From Arthrobacter sp. zg-Y820 (GTDB lineage Bacteria; Actinomycetota; Actinomycetes; Actinomycetales; Micrococcaceae): a DNA stretch of 64,000 nucleotides. Below, in pieces: positions 53,544 to 64,000 of this stretch (positions are counted from its first letter, which is position 1; the number at the start of each line of letters is the position of its first letter). Under the pieces are notes generated by a model. It had not been told where the DNA came from. It saw nothing but the letters and a program-made list of their open reading frames with translations, and did no database searches. The translations under genes and the position numbers were made by a program. The stretch covers positions 1,240,001 through 1,304,000 of the forward strand of contig NZ_CP126247.1 of assembly GCF_030142155.1 (NCBI RefSeq). Direction: 5' to 3'.

Positions 53544-56087
53544 GTGAGAATCCCACTTTCCTGGCTGCGCGAGTATGCCCAGGTTCCGGCGGAAGCAACC
53601 GCCGAAGACGTCATGGCGGAACTGGTCCGGGTAGGGCTGGAGGAGGAGGACGTCCACCGTCCCACCGACGAGCTCTCGGGCCCCGTTGTTGTCGGCCAGG
53701 TGCTCTCCATGGAGCCCGAGCCGCAGAAGAACGGCAAGACCATCAACTGGTGCACCGTCCGCGTGGTGCCCGAGGGCGCCGAGCAGACACTCACCGGCGA
53801 CGGCATCGATCCCTCCGGCGTGCAGGGCATCGTCTGCGGTGCGCATAACTTCACGGTCGGGGACAAGGTGGTTGTCACCCTGCCCGGCGCCGTGCTGCCC
53901 GGAGACTTCCGGATCAGCCCGCGCAAGACCTACGGCCACGTCTCCGCCGGCATGATTGCCTCGGTCCGCGAACTGGGCATCGGAGAAGACCACGACGGCA
54001 TCCTGGTCCTCTCCCGCCTGGGCCTGGATCCGGAGATCGGCACCGACGCCCTGGACCTGCTCGGCCTGTACGACGAAGCAGCGGAAATCAACGTCACGCC
54101 GGACCGCGGCTACGTGTTCTCCATCCGCGGCGCTGCCCGCGAGTACGCCCACGCCACCGGAACAAAGTTCACCGACCCGGCCGCCGCCGTCGTCGTCCCC
54201 GCTGCTGACGGCAACGGTTACGGCGTGCGCCTAGAAGACGGCGCGCCGATCTACGGCAAGGCCGGCTGCGACCGCTTTGTGGCCCGCACCGTCCGCGGCG
54301 TGGACCCCACCCGCCCGACTCCGCCGTGGATGGCCTCCCGGCTGCGCCTGGCCGGAATGCGCTCGATCTCCCTGATCGTGGACATCTCCAACTACGTGAT
54401 GCTCGAACTGGGCCAGCCGCTGCACTTCTACGACCTGGACAAGCTGTCCGGCGACATTGTGGTGCGCCGTGCGGCTGAAGGGGAAACCCTGAAGACCCTG
54501 GACGAGAAGGTCCGCACCCTCGATCCCGAGGACCTGCTCATCACCGACGACTCCGGCGTGATCGGCATTGCCGGCGTCATGGGCGGTGCCACAACCGAGG
54601 TCTCGGACACGACCAGCAACATCCTGATCGAGGCCGCGCACTTCGAGGAAGTCAGCATCGGCCGCTCCCGCCGCCGGCACCGCCTGCCCTCCGAAGCGTC
54701 CAAGCGCTTCGAGCGCGGCGTGGACTGGAACGTCGCCGACGTCGCCGCCCAGCGCGCCGTCGATCTGCTGACCGAGCTGGCCGGCGGCACCGCCGATCCC
54801 TCGGTGACCGACGTCGGCACCAAGCCCGAAGCCAAGGCCATCGAGCTGCCCGCGGACTTCGCGTCCAAGCTGATCGGCTACGACTTCAGCGAGACCCAGA
54901 TCACCGGCACCCTCACCGATCTGGGTGCCGAAGTGGCCAGGACGGCTGCCGGCTACTCTGTGACGCCGCCGAGCTGGCGCCCGGACCTGGAGACGCGTGA
55001 GGACCTCACCGAGGAAATCATCCGCCTGGTCGGCTACGAGCACATTCCGTCCACCCTGCCCACGGCTCCTCCCGGCCGCGGCCTGACCCGGATCCAGCAG
55101 CAGCGCCGCCGCCTGCAGCAGGCGCTCGCCGCCGCCGGCCTGACCGAGGTGCTGTCCTATCCGTTCGTCACCCAGGACGACAACAACACCTTCGGAACGC
55201 CCGACGCCGGCACCTCGCCTGCTGCGGTCAAGCTGGCTAACCCGCTCAGCGCCGAGTTCGGCTACCTGCGCACCTCGGTGCTGCCGGGCCTGTTTGAGGT
55301 GGCCAAGCGGAACCTCTCGCGCGGCTTCCGCGACCTGGCGCTGTTCGAAGCCGGATCGGTCTTCCTGCCCGGTGAGCAGCTGGGCACCGCAACGATTCCG
55401 CCGCTGGGCGTCCGTCCCTCCGAGGAAGTCCTCGATGCCCTGTACGAGGGAGTTCCGGACCAGCCGCTGCATGTAGGCGTGCTGTTCACCGGCCACGAGT
55501 CGCAGCCGGGCGCCGGCCATGCGCCGCGCGCCTGGGACTGGGCCGACGCCGTCGACACCGCCCGCCTGATGGGCGACGTGCTCGGCGTGGAACTGGTGGT
55601 CAGCCAGGGCGAGCACCAGGCCTTCCATCCCGGACGCACCGCCAAGCTCTCGCTGCGCAGCGGCGAAACCGTGGGCTACGCCGGCGAACTGCACCCCAAG
55701 CTGCTCGCAGCCCGGGACATGCCGGCCCGCAGCGTGGCTCTGGAACTCGACGTCGACGCACTGTTCGACGCCGCGCCCGAAGTTATCGTGGCCCGGGAGA
55801 TTTCCTCGTTCCCGGCCACCACGCAGGACGTTGCCCTGGTAGTGGAGGCGGGCATTCCCGCGGAAACGGTCCTGGAGACCCTGCGCGAAGGCGCCGGGGA
55901 ACTGCTGGAAGACATTTCGCTGTTTGATGTGTACTCCGGCAAGGGCATCGAAGACGGCCACAAGTCCTTGGCCTTCGCCCTGCGTTTCCGGGCTCCGGAC
56001 CGGACCCTGACGGCCGATGAGGCCTCAGAGTCCCGGGCCGCCGCCGTCGCGCTGGCCGCGGAACGGTTTGGTGCCGTCCAGCGCTAA
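53544..56087 (+). CDS. pheT: Phenylalanine-tRNA ligase beta subunit PheT
   Basis: Large subunit, 847 aa from GTG 53544. The tRNA-binding OB fold (GPVVVGQVLSMEPEPQKNGK), B3/B4 editing domain, the SRRRHRLPSEASKRFERGVD segment and a C-terminal anticodon-binding ferredoxin fold (FPATTQDVALVVE ... FALRFRAPDRTLTADEA) are all present and of normal length. Confidence 0.97.
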   Translation: MRIPLSWLREYAQVPAEATAEDVMAELVRVGLEEEDVHRPTDELSGPVVVGQVLSMEPEPQKNGKTINWCTVRVVPEGAEQTLTGDGIDPSGVQGIVCGAHNFTVGDKVVVTLPGAVLPGDFRISPRKTYGHVSAGMIASVRELGIGEDHDGILVLSRLGLDPEIGTDALDLLGLYDEAAEINVTPDRGYVFSIRGAAREYAHATGTKFTDPAAAVVVPAADGNGYGVRLEDGAPIYGKAGCDRFVARTVRGVDPTRPTPPWMASRLRLAGMRSISLIVDISNYVMLELGQPLHFYDLDKLSGDIVVRRAAEGETLKTLDEKVRTLDPEDLLITDDSGVIGIAGVMGGATTEVSDTTSNILIEAAHFEEVSIGRSRRRHRLPSEASKRFERGVDWNVADVAAQRAVDLLTELAGGTADPSVTDVGTKPEAKAIELPADFASKLIGYDFSETQITGTLTDLGAEVARTAAGYSVTPPSWRPDLETREDLTEEIIRLVGYEHIPSTLPTAPPGRGLTRIQQQRRRLQQALAAAGLTEVLSYPFVTQDDNNTFGTPDAGTSPAAVKLANPLSAEFGYLRTSVLPGLFEVAKRNLSRGFRDLALFEAGSVFLPGEQLGTATIPPLGVRPSEEVLDALYEGVPDQPLHVGVLFTGHESQPGAGHAPRAWDWADAVDTARLMGDVLGVELVVSQGEHQAFHPGRTAKLSLRSGETVGYAGELHPKLLAARDMPARSVALELDVDALFDAAPEVIVAREISSFPATTQDVALVVEAGIPAETVLETLREGAGELLEDISLFDVYSGKGIEDGHKSLAFALRFRAPDRTLTADEASESRAAAVALAAERFGAVQR

Positions 56088-56116
56088 CCGCTGCAAACCA
56101 GGGGGTTTTCCCCGGA

Positions 56117-56153
56117 AGGGCTCTGTTGGATGACCTCCAGCAGAGCCCTTTTC
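56117..56153 (+). terminator. Terminator of pheST
   Basis: A 13-bp stem (56118-56130 with 56138-56150, one G-U pair, 7-nt loop) ends in TTTT; the arms contain AGGGCTCTG and CAGAGCCCT. Confidence 0.9.
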
Positions 56154-56245
56154 CATGTGTTGGCCCGTTAATCGGGCTGTCCGGGAGCTCGGCTGCCCCG
56201 GAAGGAGAATTGCTCTTTCTGCCGGACGGTCTTTGTCACGGCCAG

Positions 56246-56632
56246 CTAACGGCCGCCCTTGGCAATGTAGTCCGGCCCGTCGTAGTGCAGGTTCAGCGTG
56301 CTGATAACACCGTCACCGAAAGTGAAGAACTCCGCAAAGCGAACCGTCCCGCCGGGCATATCGGCGTCGTACAGCACCGCGGATCCCGCATTGTCATGGA
56401 CATCGCTTATAAAATCGATGCCCCGCACAGTCCCTATGAAGCCGGTGACTCCCTGCAGGAAATGCTCCGTGGCGTCAGGGAGGTGGCCTGCCAGGGACCC
56501 GGTGAAATCGAGTCGGCCTGACAAAAGTCCGCGGAGGTCCCTGCCGTCGCCGAACGCCTCCGGACCGGCGGTCAGGACCCGGTAATACTCCTGCAGCACA
56601 GGCGGGGCAGAAGGCGAGAGATTACCTGTCAT
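56246..56632 (-). CDS. SnoaL-like (NTF2-fold) protein
   Basis: 128 aa. The pattern LQEYYRVLTAG at the start, DLRGLLSGRLDFTGSLAG and a final ISTLNLHYDGPDY fits the SnoaL/ketosteroid-isomerase-like fold. These proteins are often small-molecule-binding or accessory proteins. No partner gene is near. The start ATG is followed by typical sequence; the end converges on the pheT terminator. Confidence 0.75.
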   Translation of the reverse strand: MTGNLSPSAPPVLQEYYRVLTAGPEAFGDGRDLRGLLSGRLDFTGSLAGHLPDATEHFLQGVTGFIGTVRGIDFISDVHDNAGSAVLYDADMPGGTVRFAEFFTFGDGVISTLNLHYDGPDYIAKGGR

Positions 56633-56781
56633 GGTTACTCCTTTGGTTCCGGGGGGACTGCCGGCAGGTCTGCAGTGAACGACACTTCCGCCGCCGCATG
56701 CCCCGAATGATAATCCGCAGCAGGGGCAATGGGTAGACGACGGCGCCTAGTTCCTGCTGGCCCCGGTGCTGCCGCCAGGAC

Positions 56782-57180
56782 CGCCGTTTCTGGCCCGCCG
56801 CTTTGGGCGCCGGACACACCTCCTACACTGACCCCGGCTGTTTTGCCGTGGTGCACGCCGCCCTGCAAAGCGTTCCGAAGGTGGTTCTGCTGCTGCCGTC
56901 AGAGGACCGAGAAGCTGCGCTGGTTGAACTGAGGCAACGGTCGCTGGCTTCGAAGGGGACCGAATGGATCAGCTCCGGTCACGATTTCCTTGCTGAATGG
57001 CTGGACGATGCAGGTATGCGATCCCTCGCGACCGAAACCGTCATTACGGCCGGCAGTCACCCGGATGAAACAGCCGCGCAGGTCGCAGTCGGGTGCGCAC
57101 CGGGCGCCCAGGACTCACCCCGCCGGTCAACCGGCTATTCAACAGGCCTCCCTGACGGCCCCGAGGTCCAGGGGTTTTAG
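56782..57180 (+). pseudogene. C-terminal fragment of a P-loop kinase-like protein
   Basis: From about 56795 the frame reads LGAGHTSYTDP, VVLLLPSEDREAALVELRQR, then WISSGHDFLAEWL and SLATETVITAGSHPDETAAQ. This is the typical second half of shikimate-kinase-like AAA/nucleoside kinases, but the P-loop half is absent; only a TTG (56803) could start it. The last 30 codons are unrelated. It is most likely a truncated gene. Confidence 0.6.
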
Positions 57181-57208
57181 CAGTGAGGACAGCCCCTGTT
57201 GATTGGAC

Positions 57209-57485
57209 TCAGCGCAGAAGTGTTTCATAGTCCACATCGAAAATGCCCGCCTCAACGGTGAGGTCCAAGGCACCGCTGAGCTGCCACTGCCAGCTGGCAC
57301 CGGGGGACGGCAACCACCGGGGGTCAGCCGGATCCGCCGATACTTCCCGGTCGGCGGCGTCACCTGACGCGGCTTCCGTGGACCTTCGGTCCCCGGACGT
57401 CGGTGAGTTGCCGGCGGGTGCGCAGCCCGCCAAGGCCAAGATGAGAAGGGCTCCGCCGACCAGCCGGCCAGCCCCGCAGCCTCAC
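57209..57485 (-). pseudogene. N-terminal fragment of a GH114-like secreted lipoprotein
   Basis: The frame has a lipoprotein-like ALLILALAGC, a Ser/Asp/Pro-rich spacer, and WLPSPGASWQWQLSGALDL then FDVDYE, the first motif of endo-alpha-1,4-polygalactosaminidase (GH114)-type proteins. It then stops after four codons, so over 200 residues are missing. The only GTG start (57485) is one frame off, so a frameshift has also broken the signal peptide. Confidence 0.6.
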
Positions 57486-57594
57486 CGATGCACCGAGGCA
57501 TCCAATAGAGCTGTTCCCGGCGGAACATTCATTCACGAGTACCGACTACGTGCCCGGGTACTCGCGAATGGCGGAACGTGCCAGAATCGGGGCC

Positions 57595-58098
57595 ATGCCG
57601 CTGTCATCCCTCGCGACCGAAGACGATTCCCTCACGATTTCCTGGTTGCTCGCTGTCCCCGCCCAAACGGTGTGGGCGGGGTTCCGCGACCCGGCGCTGC
57701 TCTCCCAATGGCTGGGCCGGCCCCTTGTATGTGACGCTAAAACGGGCGGCATGATTGTCGTCGACCATGGCGGGGGCTGCCTGTCGCGAAGCGTCGTCAC
57801 CGAGGCGGACGAACCGCGCCGGTTGGCCATGACGTGGGACTTCCCCGACGAACCCGACTCGCAGATTGCGCTCGGGCTGCACCCGGCGGAGTCCGGCACC
57901 CGGATGGAGCTCGTGCACAACGGGCTGGGCAGCCTGGTGGATTCCTACGGTCCCGGCTGGGTCACGCATTTGACCTACTTGGAGGCTGCCGTGGGCGGGA
58001 CCCCGCTTCCCTGGTCGCAGTTTTGGCCGCTGCACACCAGCTTCGAGATGTTGTACGGAGCAGCGGATGCTACGGCAGCAGCAGCACCTTCCCGGTAG
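57595..58098 (+). CDS. SRPBCC (START/AHSA1-like) family protein
   Basis: 167 aa from ATG 57595 (an ATG at 57568 is also possible). The pattern ISWLLAVPAQTVWAGFRDPALLSQWLG is characteristic of the Bet v1-like lipid- or cofactor-binding fold, and TRMELVHNGLG and GWVTHLTYLEAAVGG complete it. The ligand is unknown. Its last 29 bases overlap the end of the convergent quinone oxidoreductase gene. Confidence 0.83.
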   Translation: MPLSSLATEDDSLTISWLLAVPAQTVWAGFRDPALLSQWLGRPLVCDAKTGGMIVVDHGGGCLSRSVVTEADEPRRLAMTWDFPDEPDSQIALGLHPAESGTRMELVHNGLGSLVDSYGPGWVTHLTYLEAAVGGTPLPWSQFWPLHTSFEMLYGAADATAAAAPSR

Positions 58099-59035
58099 TC
58101 TTCCGGCCTTCCAAGGCAGTCTGCGCCGCAGCGGCCTCGGCCAGCGGATAGGTCGCGCCGATGCGCACGTCCAGTGTGCCGTCACGAACCATTTCAAAGA
58201 GCTCATGGGCGCGCCATTGCCGCTCCTCAGCGGTCAGCAGGTAGTCGTCCAGCGTGGGACGGGTCAGGTAGAGAGATCCCGACGAGTTCAGCCGCTGGAT
58301 GTCGAACGGCGGAACCTGGCCCGAGGCGCCGCCGAACAGCACCAGCATGCCCCGCTTGCGCAGGCTGCCCAGGGAGCCGTCGAAGGTTGCCTTGCCGACG
58401 CCGTCGTACACCACGTCCACGCCCCTGCCGTCGGTCAGCTGCCGGACCGCCTCGGCGAATCCGTCGTAGCCCAGGGCGTAGTCGGCGCCGGCGGAGCGCG
58501 CCAGCTCACGCTTCTCATCGCTGGAGGCAGTGGTGATGACGGTGGCGCCCTTGGCCTTGAGCAGCTGGATCAGCAGCAGGCCGACGCCGCCGGCACCGGC
58601 GTGGGTCAGGACCGTCTGGCCCTCCTCCACGGGAAAGGTGGAGTTGCAGAGGTAGTGGGCGGTCATGCCCTGCATGGGGAGCGCCGCGGCAATCTCGTCG
58701 CTGACGCCGTCGGGTATGGGCAGCGCCTTGTCCGCCTCCATGATGGTGTACTCCGAATACGTGCCGCCACCCTCAGCCGTGGCAACCCGCGCACCCTCCC
58801 GGAACGCTGCCACATCGCGCCCGGAAGCGACCACGGTTCCGGCCGCCTCGGCACCGGGAATGAAGGGATGCGCCATGGGATAGATGCCGCTGCGCTTGTA
58901 GGTGTCGATGAAATTCACGCCCACCGCCCCGACACGGACCAGCAGTTCCTTCGGACCGGGCTGGGGCAGGTCGACGTCTTCAAAGCGCAGGATTTCGGGC
59001 CCGCCGGGTGCGGGGACCACAATAGCTTTATGCAT
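58070..59035 (-). CDS. NADPH:quinone oxidoreductase (zeta-crystallin type)
   Basis: Medium-chain dehydrogenase/reductase without zinc, 321 aa. The beginning MHKAIVVPAPGGPEILRFED, the GVNFIDTYKRSGIY segment, the nucleotide-binding AGAGGVGLLLIQLLKAKG and DVVYDGVG are typical of QOR, which reduces quinones with NADPH. The start ATG at 59035 is standard. It is divergent from argC. Confidence 0.93.
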   Translation of the reverse strand: MHKAIVVPAPGGPEILRFEDVDLPQPGPKELLVRVGAVGVNFIDTYKRSGIYPMAHPFIPGAEAAGTVVASGRDVAAFREGARVATAEGGGTYSEYTIMEADKALPIPDGVSDEIAAALPMQGMTAHYLCNSTFPVEEGQTVLTHAGAGGVGLLLIQLLKAKGATVITTASSDEKRELARSAGADYALGYDGFAEAVRQLTDGRGVDVVYDGVGKATFDGSLGSLRKRGMLVLFGGASGQVPPFDIQRLNSSGSLYLTRPTLDDYLLTAEERQWRAHELFEMVRDGTLDVRIGATYPLAEAAAAQTALEGRKTTGKVLLLP

Positions 59036-59156
59036 GGAATGTCTCTTCTGTTGCAGGCATCGGTGTCGCTGCCATCGTAGGGCAGCGCGCGGACCGGCGC
59101 ACCGCCCTGTTCCCTCCTTCCGTGCTGCGGCCGGCGAAAAAGGGTCCGCGTCATCT

Positions 59157-59186
59157 ATGCATAATTATGTAGGCCCATGCATAAAT
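59157..59186 (+). promoter_or_regulatory. Tandem ARG-box-like sites before argC
   Basis: ATGCATAATT (59157-59166) and ATGCATAAAT (59177-59186) are repeated exactly 20 bp apart in an AT-rich island within GC-rich DNA. The first is part of the palindrome CATAATTATG (59160-59169). Spacing and sequence fit tandem ArgR operators. The -10 of argC follows at 59193. Confidence 0.65.
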
Positions 59187-59192
59187 CTACTG

Positions 59193-60235
<1,043 letters not shown>

Positions 60236-60236
<1 letters not shown>

Positions 60237-61438
60237 TGAGCACCACCGAAAACAGCACGGCAACTGCCGCCGACCAGACAGCAGCCACCGGCATCACCGC
60301 TCCGGCCGGCTTCCGCGCCGCCGGCATCACCGCCGGGTTGAAGGCCTCCGGCGGCCGCGACATGGCGCTGGTCGTCAACGACGGGCCCTCCAAGGCCGCA
60401 GCCGCCGTCTTCACCCGCAACCGGGTGGCCGCCGCACCCGTGCACTGGTCCCGGCAGGTGGTCTCGGACGGCCGTGCCGACGCCGTGATCCTGAACTCCG
60501 GCGGCGCCAACGCCTGCACCGGACCGCAGGGCTTCCAGAACACCCATGCCACCGCCGAGAAAACCGCCGAGGTCCTGGGCCTGTCCGCCGCCGACGTCGT
60601 GGTCTGCTCCACCGGACTCATCGGCGAGCAGCTGCCGATGGAGAAGATCCTTCCCGGCGTGCAGGCGGCAGCGCAGGCGCTGGCGGCCGACGGCGGTGCG
60701 GCGGCCGCCGAGGCCATCATGACCACCGACACGGTGGCCAAGCAGTCCGTCTTCACCGGCAACGGCTACAGCATCGGCGGCATGGCCAAGGGCGCCGGCA
60801 TGCTCGCTCCCGGGCTGGCCACCATGCTCGTGGTGCTGACCACGGACGCGCAGCTGCCGGCCGCCGGGCTGGATGCCGCCCTGCGGGCCGCCACCGCCGT
60901 CACCTTTGACCGCACGGACTCGGACGGCTGCATGTCCACCAATGACACCGTGCTGCTGATGGCCTCGGGCGCCTCCGGCACCGCTCCGCAGCCCGACGAG
61001 TTCACCGCAGGCCTCACCGAGGTCTGCCATTCGCTGGCGCAGCAGCTGATCACCGATGCCGAGGGGGCAAGCCACGACATCGCCGTCACCACGGTGAACG
61101 CCGCCACCGTGGCCGACGCCGAGACGGCCTCCCGCGCCGTCAGCCGTTCCAACCTCTTCAAGACCGCCATCTTTGGCAACGACCCCAACTGGGGACGGGT
61201 CCTGGCCGCCGTGGGCACCACCGACGCCGCCTTCGAGCCGGACCAGCTCAACGTCACCATCAACGGCGTCCAGGTCTGCCGCAACGGAGGCATCGGGGAT
61301 TCCCGCGACCTGGTGGATCTGCGCGGGCGCAAAGTTACAGTGGAAATCGACCTGAATGCCGGCACGCACAGCGCCACCATCTGGACCAACGACCTGACCA
61401 TGGACTATGTCCACGAAAATTCGGCCTACAGCAGCTGA
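60236..61438 (+). CDS. argJ: Bifunctional ornithine acetyltransferase/N-acetylglutamate synthase ArgJ
   Basis: Recycles the acetyl group from acetylornithine to glutamate, 400 aa. It is an Ntn-type enzyme cleaved before Thr in the [12 protein letters not shown] segment, preceded by [26 protein letters not shown] near the end is normal. Whether it also makes acetylglutamate from acetyl-CoA cannot be told from sequence alone. Confidence 0.96.
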
Positions 61439-61449
61439 TCGGGGACATC

Positions 61450-62373
61450 ATGAGTACACCCACGCAAGCCAACGAACAGCTGGCCGCCCAGGACAAGGCC
61501 GCCACGCTCATCGAAGCGCTGCCCTGGATCCAGCGGTTCGCCGGCAGCATCATGGTGATCAAGTACGGCGGCAACGCCATGGTCAACGATGAGCTGCGCC
61601 GCGCGTTCGCGGAGGACATCGTCTTCCTGCACCACGTCGGTGTGCACCCCGTGGTCGTGCACGGCGGCGGGCCGCAGATCAGCGCGCTGCTCGACCGTTT
61701 GGGCATCAAGTCCGAATTCAAGGGCGGGCTGCGCGTCACCACGCCCGAAGCCATGGACGCCGTCCGGATGGTCCTCACCGGCCAGGTGGGCCGCGAACTG
61801 GTGGGCATGATCAACGCCCACGGGCCCTACGCCGTCGGCCTTTCCGGTGAAGACGGCGGACTGCTGCAGGCCGTGCGCATCGGTACCGTCATTGACGGTG
61901 AAGACGTGGACCTCGGGCTCGTCGGGGAAGTCACCGGCGTCAATCCCGGCGCCATCGTCGACCTGATCGAGGCCGGCCGCATTCCCGTCATCTCCACAGT
62001 GGCTCCGGAAGTCGACGACGACGGCGGCCTGACCAGCCAGGTGCTCAACGTCAACGCCGACACCGCGGCAGCCGCACTGGCCGTCGCCCTGGGCGCCTCG
62101 CGGCTGGTGGTGCTCACCGACGTCGAGGGCCTGTACGCGGACTGGTCGGACAAGTCCTCGCTGATTTCATCACTCACCGCCGGGGAGCTGCGCGCGATGC
62201 TGCCCACGCTGGAAGCCGGCATGATCCCCAAGATGGGTGCCTGCCTGGCCGCGGTCGACGGCGGCGTGGACCGTGCCGCCGTCGTGGACGGGCGGATGGC
62301 GCACTCCATGCTGCTGGAGGTCTTCACCACCGCCGGCATCGGCACCCAGGTAGTTCCGGAGGAGCAGGCATGA
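61450..62373 (+). CDS. argB: Acetylglutamate kinase ArgB
   Basis: Amino acid kinase of arginine synthesis, 307 aa. [24 protein letters not shown] and [12 protein letters not shown] are the phosphate, substrate and nucleotide motifs. An N-terminal helix of about 25 residues before the core is the type found in arginine-sensitive kinases. It overlaps argD by 4 nt. Confidence 0.97.
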   Translation: MSTPTQANEQLAAQDKAATLIEALPWIQRFAGSIMVIKYGGNAMVNDELRRAFAEDIVFLHHVGVHPVVVHGGGPQISALLDRLGIKSEFKGGLRVTTPEAMDAVRMVLTGQVGRELVGMINAHGPYAVGLSGEDGGLLQAVRIGTVIDGEDVDLGLVGEVTGVNPGAIVDLIEAGRIPVISTVAPEVDDDGGLTSQVLNVNADTAAAALAVALGASRLVVLTDVEGLYADWSDKSSLISSLTAGELRAMLPTLEAGMIPKMGACLAAVDGGVDRAAVVDGRMAHSMLLEVFTTAGIGTQVVPEEQA

Positions 62374-63767
62374 GCAACGCCATGAGCAAGCAGACCGAGG
62401 CCCAGCCGGCCGCGGAGCCAGCCGCAGCCGCACCGGCCGTGGAGCCCGCCGCAGCCGCACCGGATGACGCACTGGTGAGCCTGACCGGAACCTCGGAGGA
62501 CTGGCTGCGCCGCTACGGCTCCTCGCTGATGGGTGTCTTCGGCACGCCGCAGCGGGTCCTGGTCCGGGGCAACGGCTGCACGGTGTGGGACGCCGACGGC
62601 AAGGCCTACCTGGACCTGCTCGGCGGCATCGCCGTCAACGCCCTGGGCCACGCGCATCCGTTCCTGACCTCGGTGATCACCAGCCAGCTGGCCACGCTGG
62701 GCCATGTCTCCAACTTCTTCACCAGCCCTCCGCAGGTGGCGCTGGCGGAGAAGCTGCTGCAGCTGGCCGGGGCGCCGGAGGGATCGAAGGTCTTTTTCGC
62801 CAATTCCGGCACCGAAGCCAACGAAGCAGCGATCAAACTGGCGCGCCGCAACACCGGCGCCGCGGGCCCGGACGGCACCGTGCAGCGGACCCGCATCATT
62901 GCCCTCGACGGCGCCTTCCACGGCCGCACCCTCGGCGCGCTGGCGCTGACGGCGAAGAAGGCCTACCGGGAACCCTTTGAACCGCTGCCCGGGGGAGTGG
63001 AGCACATCCCGTTCGGGGACATCGAGGCGCTCCGCACGGCAGTCGACGACACCGTTGCCGCGGTCTTCATCGAACCGATCCAGGGTGAAGCCGGCGTCCG
63101 CCCGCTGCCCGCCGGCTACCTGCAGGCCGCGCGGGAGATCACCGCTGCCGCCGGCGCGCTGCTGATCGTGGACGAGGTCCAGACCGGCATCGGCCGCACC
63201 GGAAAGTGGTTCGCCTCCGAGGGCGTGCTGCCCGATGCGATGACCCTGGCCAAGGGCCTGGGCGGCGGCTTCCCCGTCGGCGCGCTGATCACCTTCGGCG
63301 GAACGGCGTCGTCGCTGCTCTCCGCCGGCCAGCACGGCACCACGTTCGGCGGGAATCCGGTCGCGACCGCCGCCTCGCTGGCCACGCTGCACGTCATCGA
63401 GTCCACCGGGCTGCTCGGTCAAGTCCAGGCCACGGGATTCCACCTGCGCGCCGCCCTGGCCGCGGTTCCGGGCGTCACCGAGGTCCGCGGCGAAGGTCTG
63501 CTCATCGGGTTCGACCTGGCTGCCGGTCCCGGCGAGAACATTGCCCCCGCGGCGGTGACCGCCGCGCTCGAGGCCGGATTCATCATCAACGCCACGGGAC
63601 CGCACACCCTGCGCCTGGCGCCGCCGCTGATCCTGACCCGCGACCAGGCCGACGATTTTGTGCAAGCACTGCCCGGGATCCTGGCCGCCGCCCGGGCCGC
63701 CGAAGAAACCGCCCGCGCCGCCGACCAGACAGCCCGGGCCACCGGAAAGACAGAAGGACAATCATGA
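62370..63767 (+). CDS. argD: Acetylornithine aminotransferase ArgD
   Basis: PLP enzyme, 465 aa. The catalytic part begins near residue 40 ([16 protein letters not shown]); before it is an Ala/Pro/Glu stretch with two copies of an EPAAAAP unit. The cofactor lysine is in [28 protein letters not shown] and [15 protein letters not shown] are typical. The tail is also Ala-rich. It overlaps argF by 4 nt. Confidence 0.96.
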   Translation: MSNAMSKQTEAQPAAEPAAAAPAVEPAAAAPDDALVSLTGTSEDWLRRYGSSLMGVFGTPQRVLVRGNGCTVWDADGKAYLDLLGGIAVNALGHAHPFLTSVITSQLATLGHVSNFFTSPPQVALAEKLLQLAGAPEGSKVFFANSGTEANEAAIKLARRNTGAAGPDGTVQRTRIIALDGAFHGRTLGALALTAKKAYREPFEPLPGGVEHIPFGDIEALRTAVDDTVAAVFIEPIQGEAGVRPLPAGYLQAAREITAAAGALLIVDEVQTGIGRTGKWFASEGVLPDAMTLAKGLGGGFPVGALITFGGTASSLLSAGQHGTTFGGNPVATAASLATLHVIESTGLLGQVQATGFHLRAALAAVPGVTEVRGEGLLIGFDLAAGPGENIAPAAVTAALEAGFIINATGPHTLRLAPPLILTRDQADDFVQALPGILAAARAAEETARAADQTARATGKTEGQS

Positions 63768-64000
63768 CCCGCCATTTCCTAGTCGACACCGACCTCACCC
63801 AGGCCGAGCAGACCGAAGTTCTGGATCTTGCCGACGCGCTGAAGCAGGACCGCTACAAGTATCAGCCGTTCGCCGGCGCCGCCGCCGGCCGCAAGACCGT
63901 TGCCGTCATCTTCGACAAGACGTCCACCCGCACCCGGGTGTCCTTCGCCGCCGGAGTGGCCGATCTCGGCGGCGTGCCGCTGATCATCGGAGCGGGCGAC
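63764..64000 (+). CDS. argF: Ornithine carbamoyltransferase ArgF, N-terminal part
   Basis: The first 79 codons of ArgF, which makes citrulline from ornithine and carbamoyl phosphate. The carbamoyl-phosphate motif STRTR is in FDKTSTRTRVSFAAG. The gene runs out of the window. argR is expected after it. Confidence 0.96.
   Translation, partial: MTRHFLVDTDLTQAEQTEVLDLADALKQDRYKYQPFAGAAAGRKTVAVIFDKTSTRTRVSFAAGVADLGGVPLIIGAGD

Noticed and set aside
61827..63761. 644-codon minus-strand frame opposite argB and argD
   Set aside because: Antisense shadow; both plus-strand genes have all active-site motifs and normal overlaps.

Overview
The window is chromosomal DNA from a high-GC Gram-positive bacterium, most likely Micrococcaceae (Arthrobacter sensu lato). 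The evidence is the uniformly GC-rich codon usage, actinobacterial gene orders (ftsK-pgsA-cinA-clgR ... DUF3046-recA-recX; lexA divergent from a LysM protein; hisC-hisB-hisH-priA; argCJBDF), the bifunctional isomerase PriA, an Rv2578c-type radical SAM protein, and many genes that appear to be translated from leaderless mRNAs. I saw no tRNA, rRNA, insertion sequence, prophage or CRISPR array.

Layout. 1-2.5 kb: 3' end of pnp and an M16 peptidase. 2.5-10.9 kb: a molybdenum cofactor island (moaD, moaA, modA, modB, a membrane-anchored sulfite-oxidase-like enzyme, a tyrosine-phosphatase-like protein, moeA, moaC, mog, moaE) without modC. 10.9-16.1 kb: dapB, dapA, RNase J and two membrane proteins. 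16.2-23.7 kb: ftsK, pgsA, cinA, clgR, a MarR regulator, DUF3046, recA, recX. 23.7-27.7 kb: two tandem secreted proteins sharing a C-terminal lysozyme-like domain, then a PadR/HAAS pair. 27.8-36.7 kb: miaB, miaA, dapF, an rRNA-type methyltransferase, hflX, a DinG-like helicase and lexA. 37-41 kb: LysM protein and the his genes, including a 52-residue microprotein. 41-48 kb: SseB-like protein, MFS transporter, DUF1992, DUF1844, infC-rpmI-rplT and a SpoU methyltransferase. 48-52 kb: a decayed cation-efflux gene, MFS transporter, Nudix hydrolase, radical SAM protein and an unknown HEARH-motif protein. 52.4-56.1 kb: pheS-pheT. 56.2-59 kb: a SnoaL-like protein, two gene fragments, an SRPBCC protein and a quinone oxidoreductase. 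59.2-64 kb: the arginine operon, cut off in argF.

How the genes connect. Molybdate uptake, cofactor synthesis and a molybdoenzyme are clustered. DNA repair genes are scattered, but recA, lexA, the LysM division gene and the Rv2578c-like gene each carry LexA-type boxes. The translation genes show special control: infC begins with an ATT codon behind a good ribosome binding site and an attenuator-like hairpin, and both IF3 and L20 carry unusual C-terminal extensions.

The observations I consider most worth following are the L20 protein fused to a YHVPG-type domain, a long perfect palindrome present twice (one copy supplying the end of a coding region), the leaderless-start pattern at about fourteen genes, the SOS box on the radical SAM gene, and the gene remnants at 48.2 and 56.8-57.5 kb.
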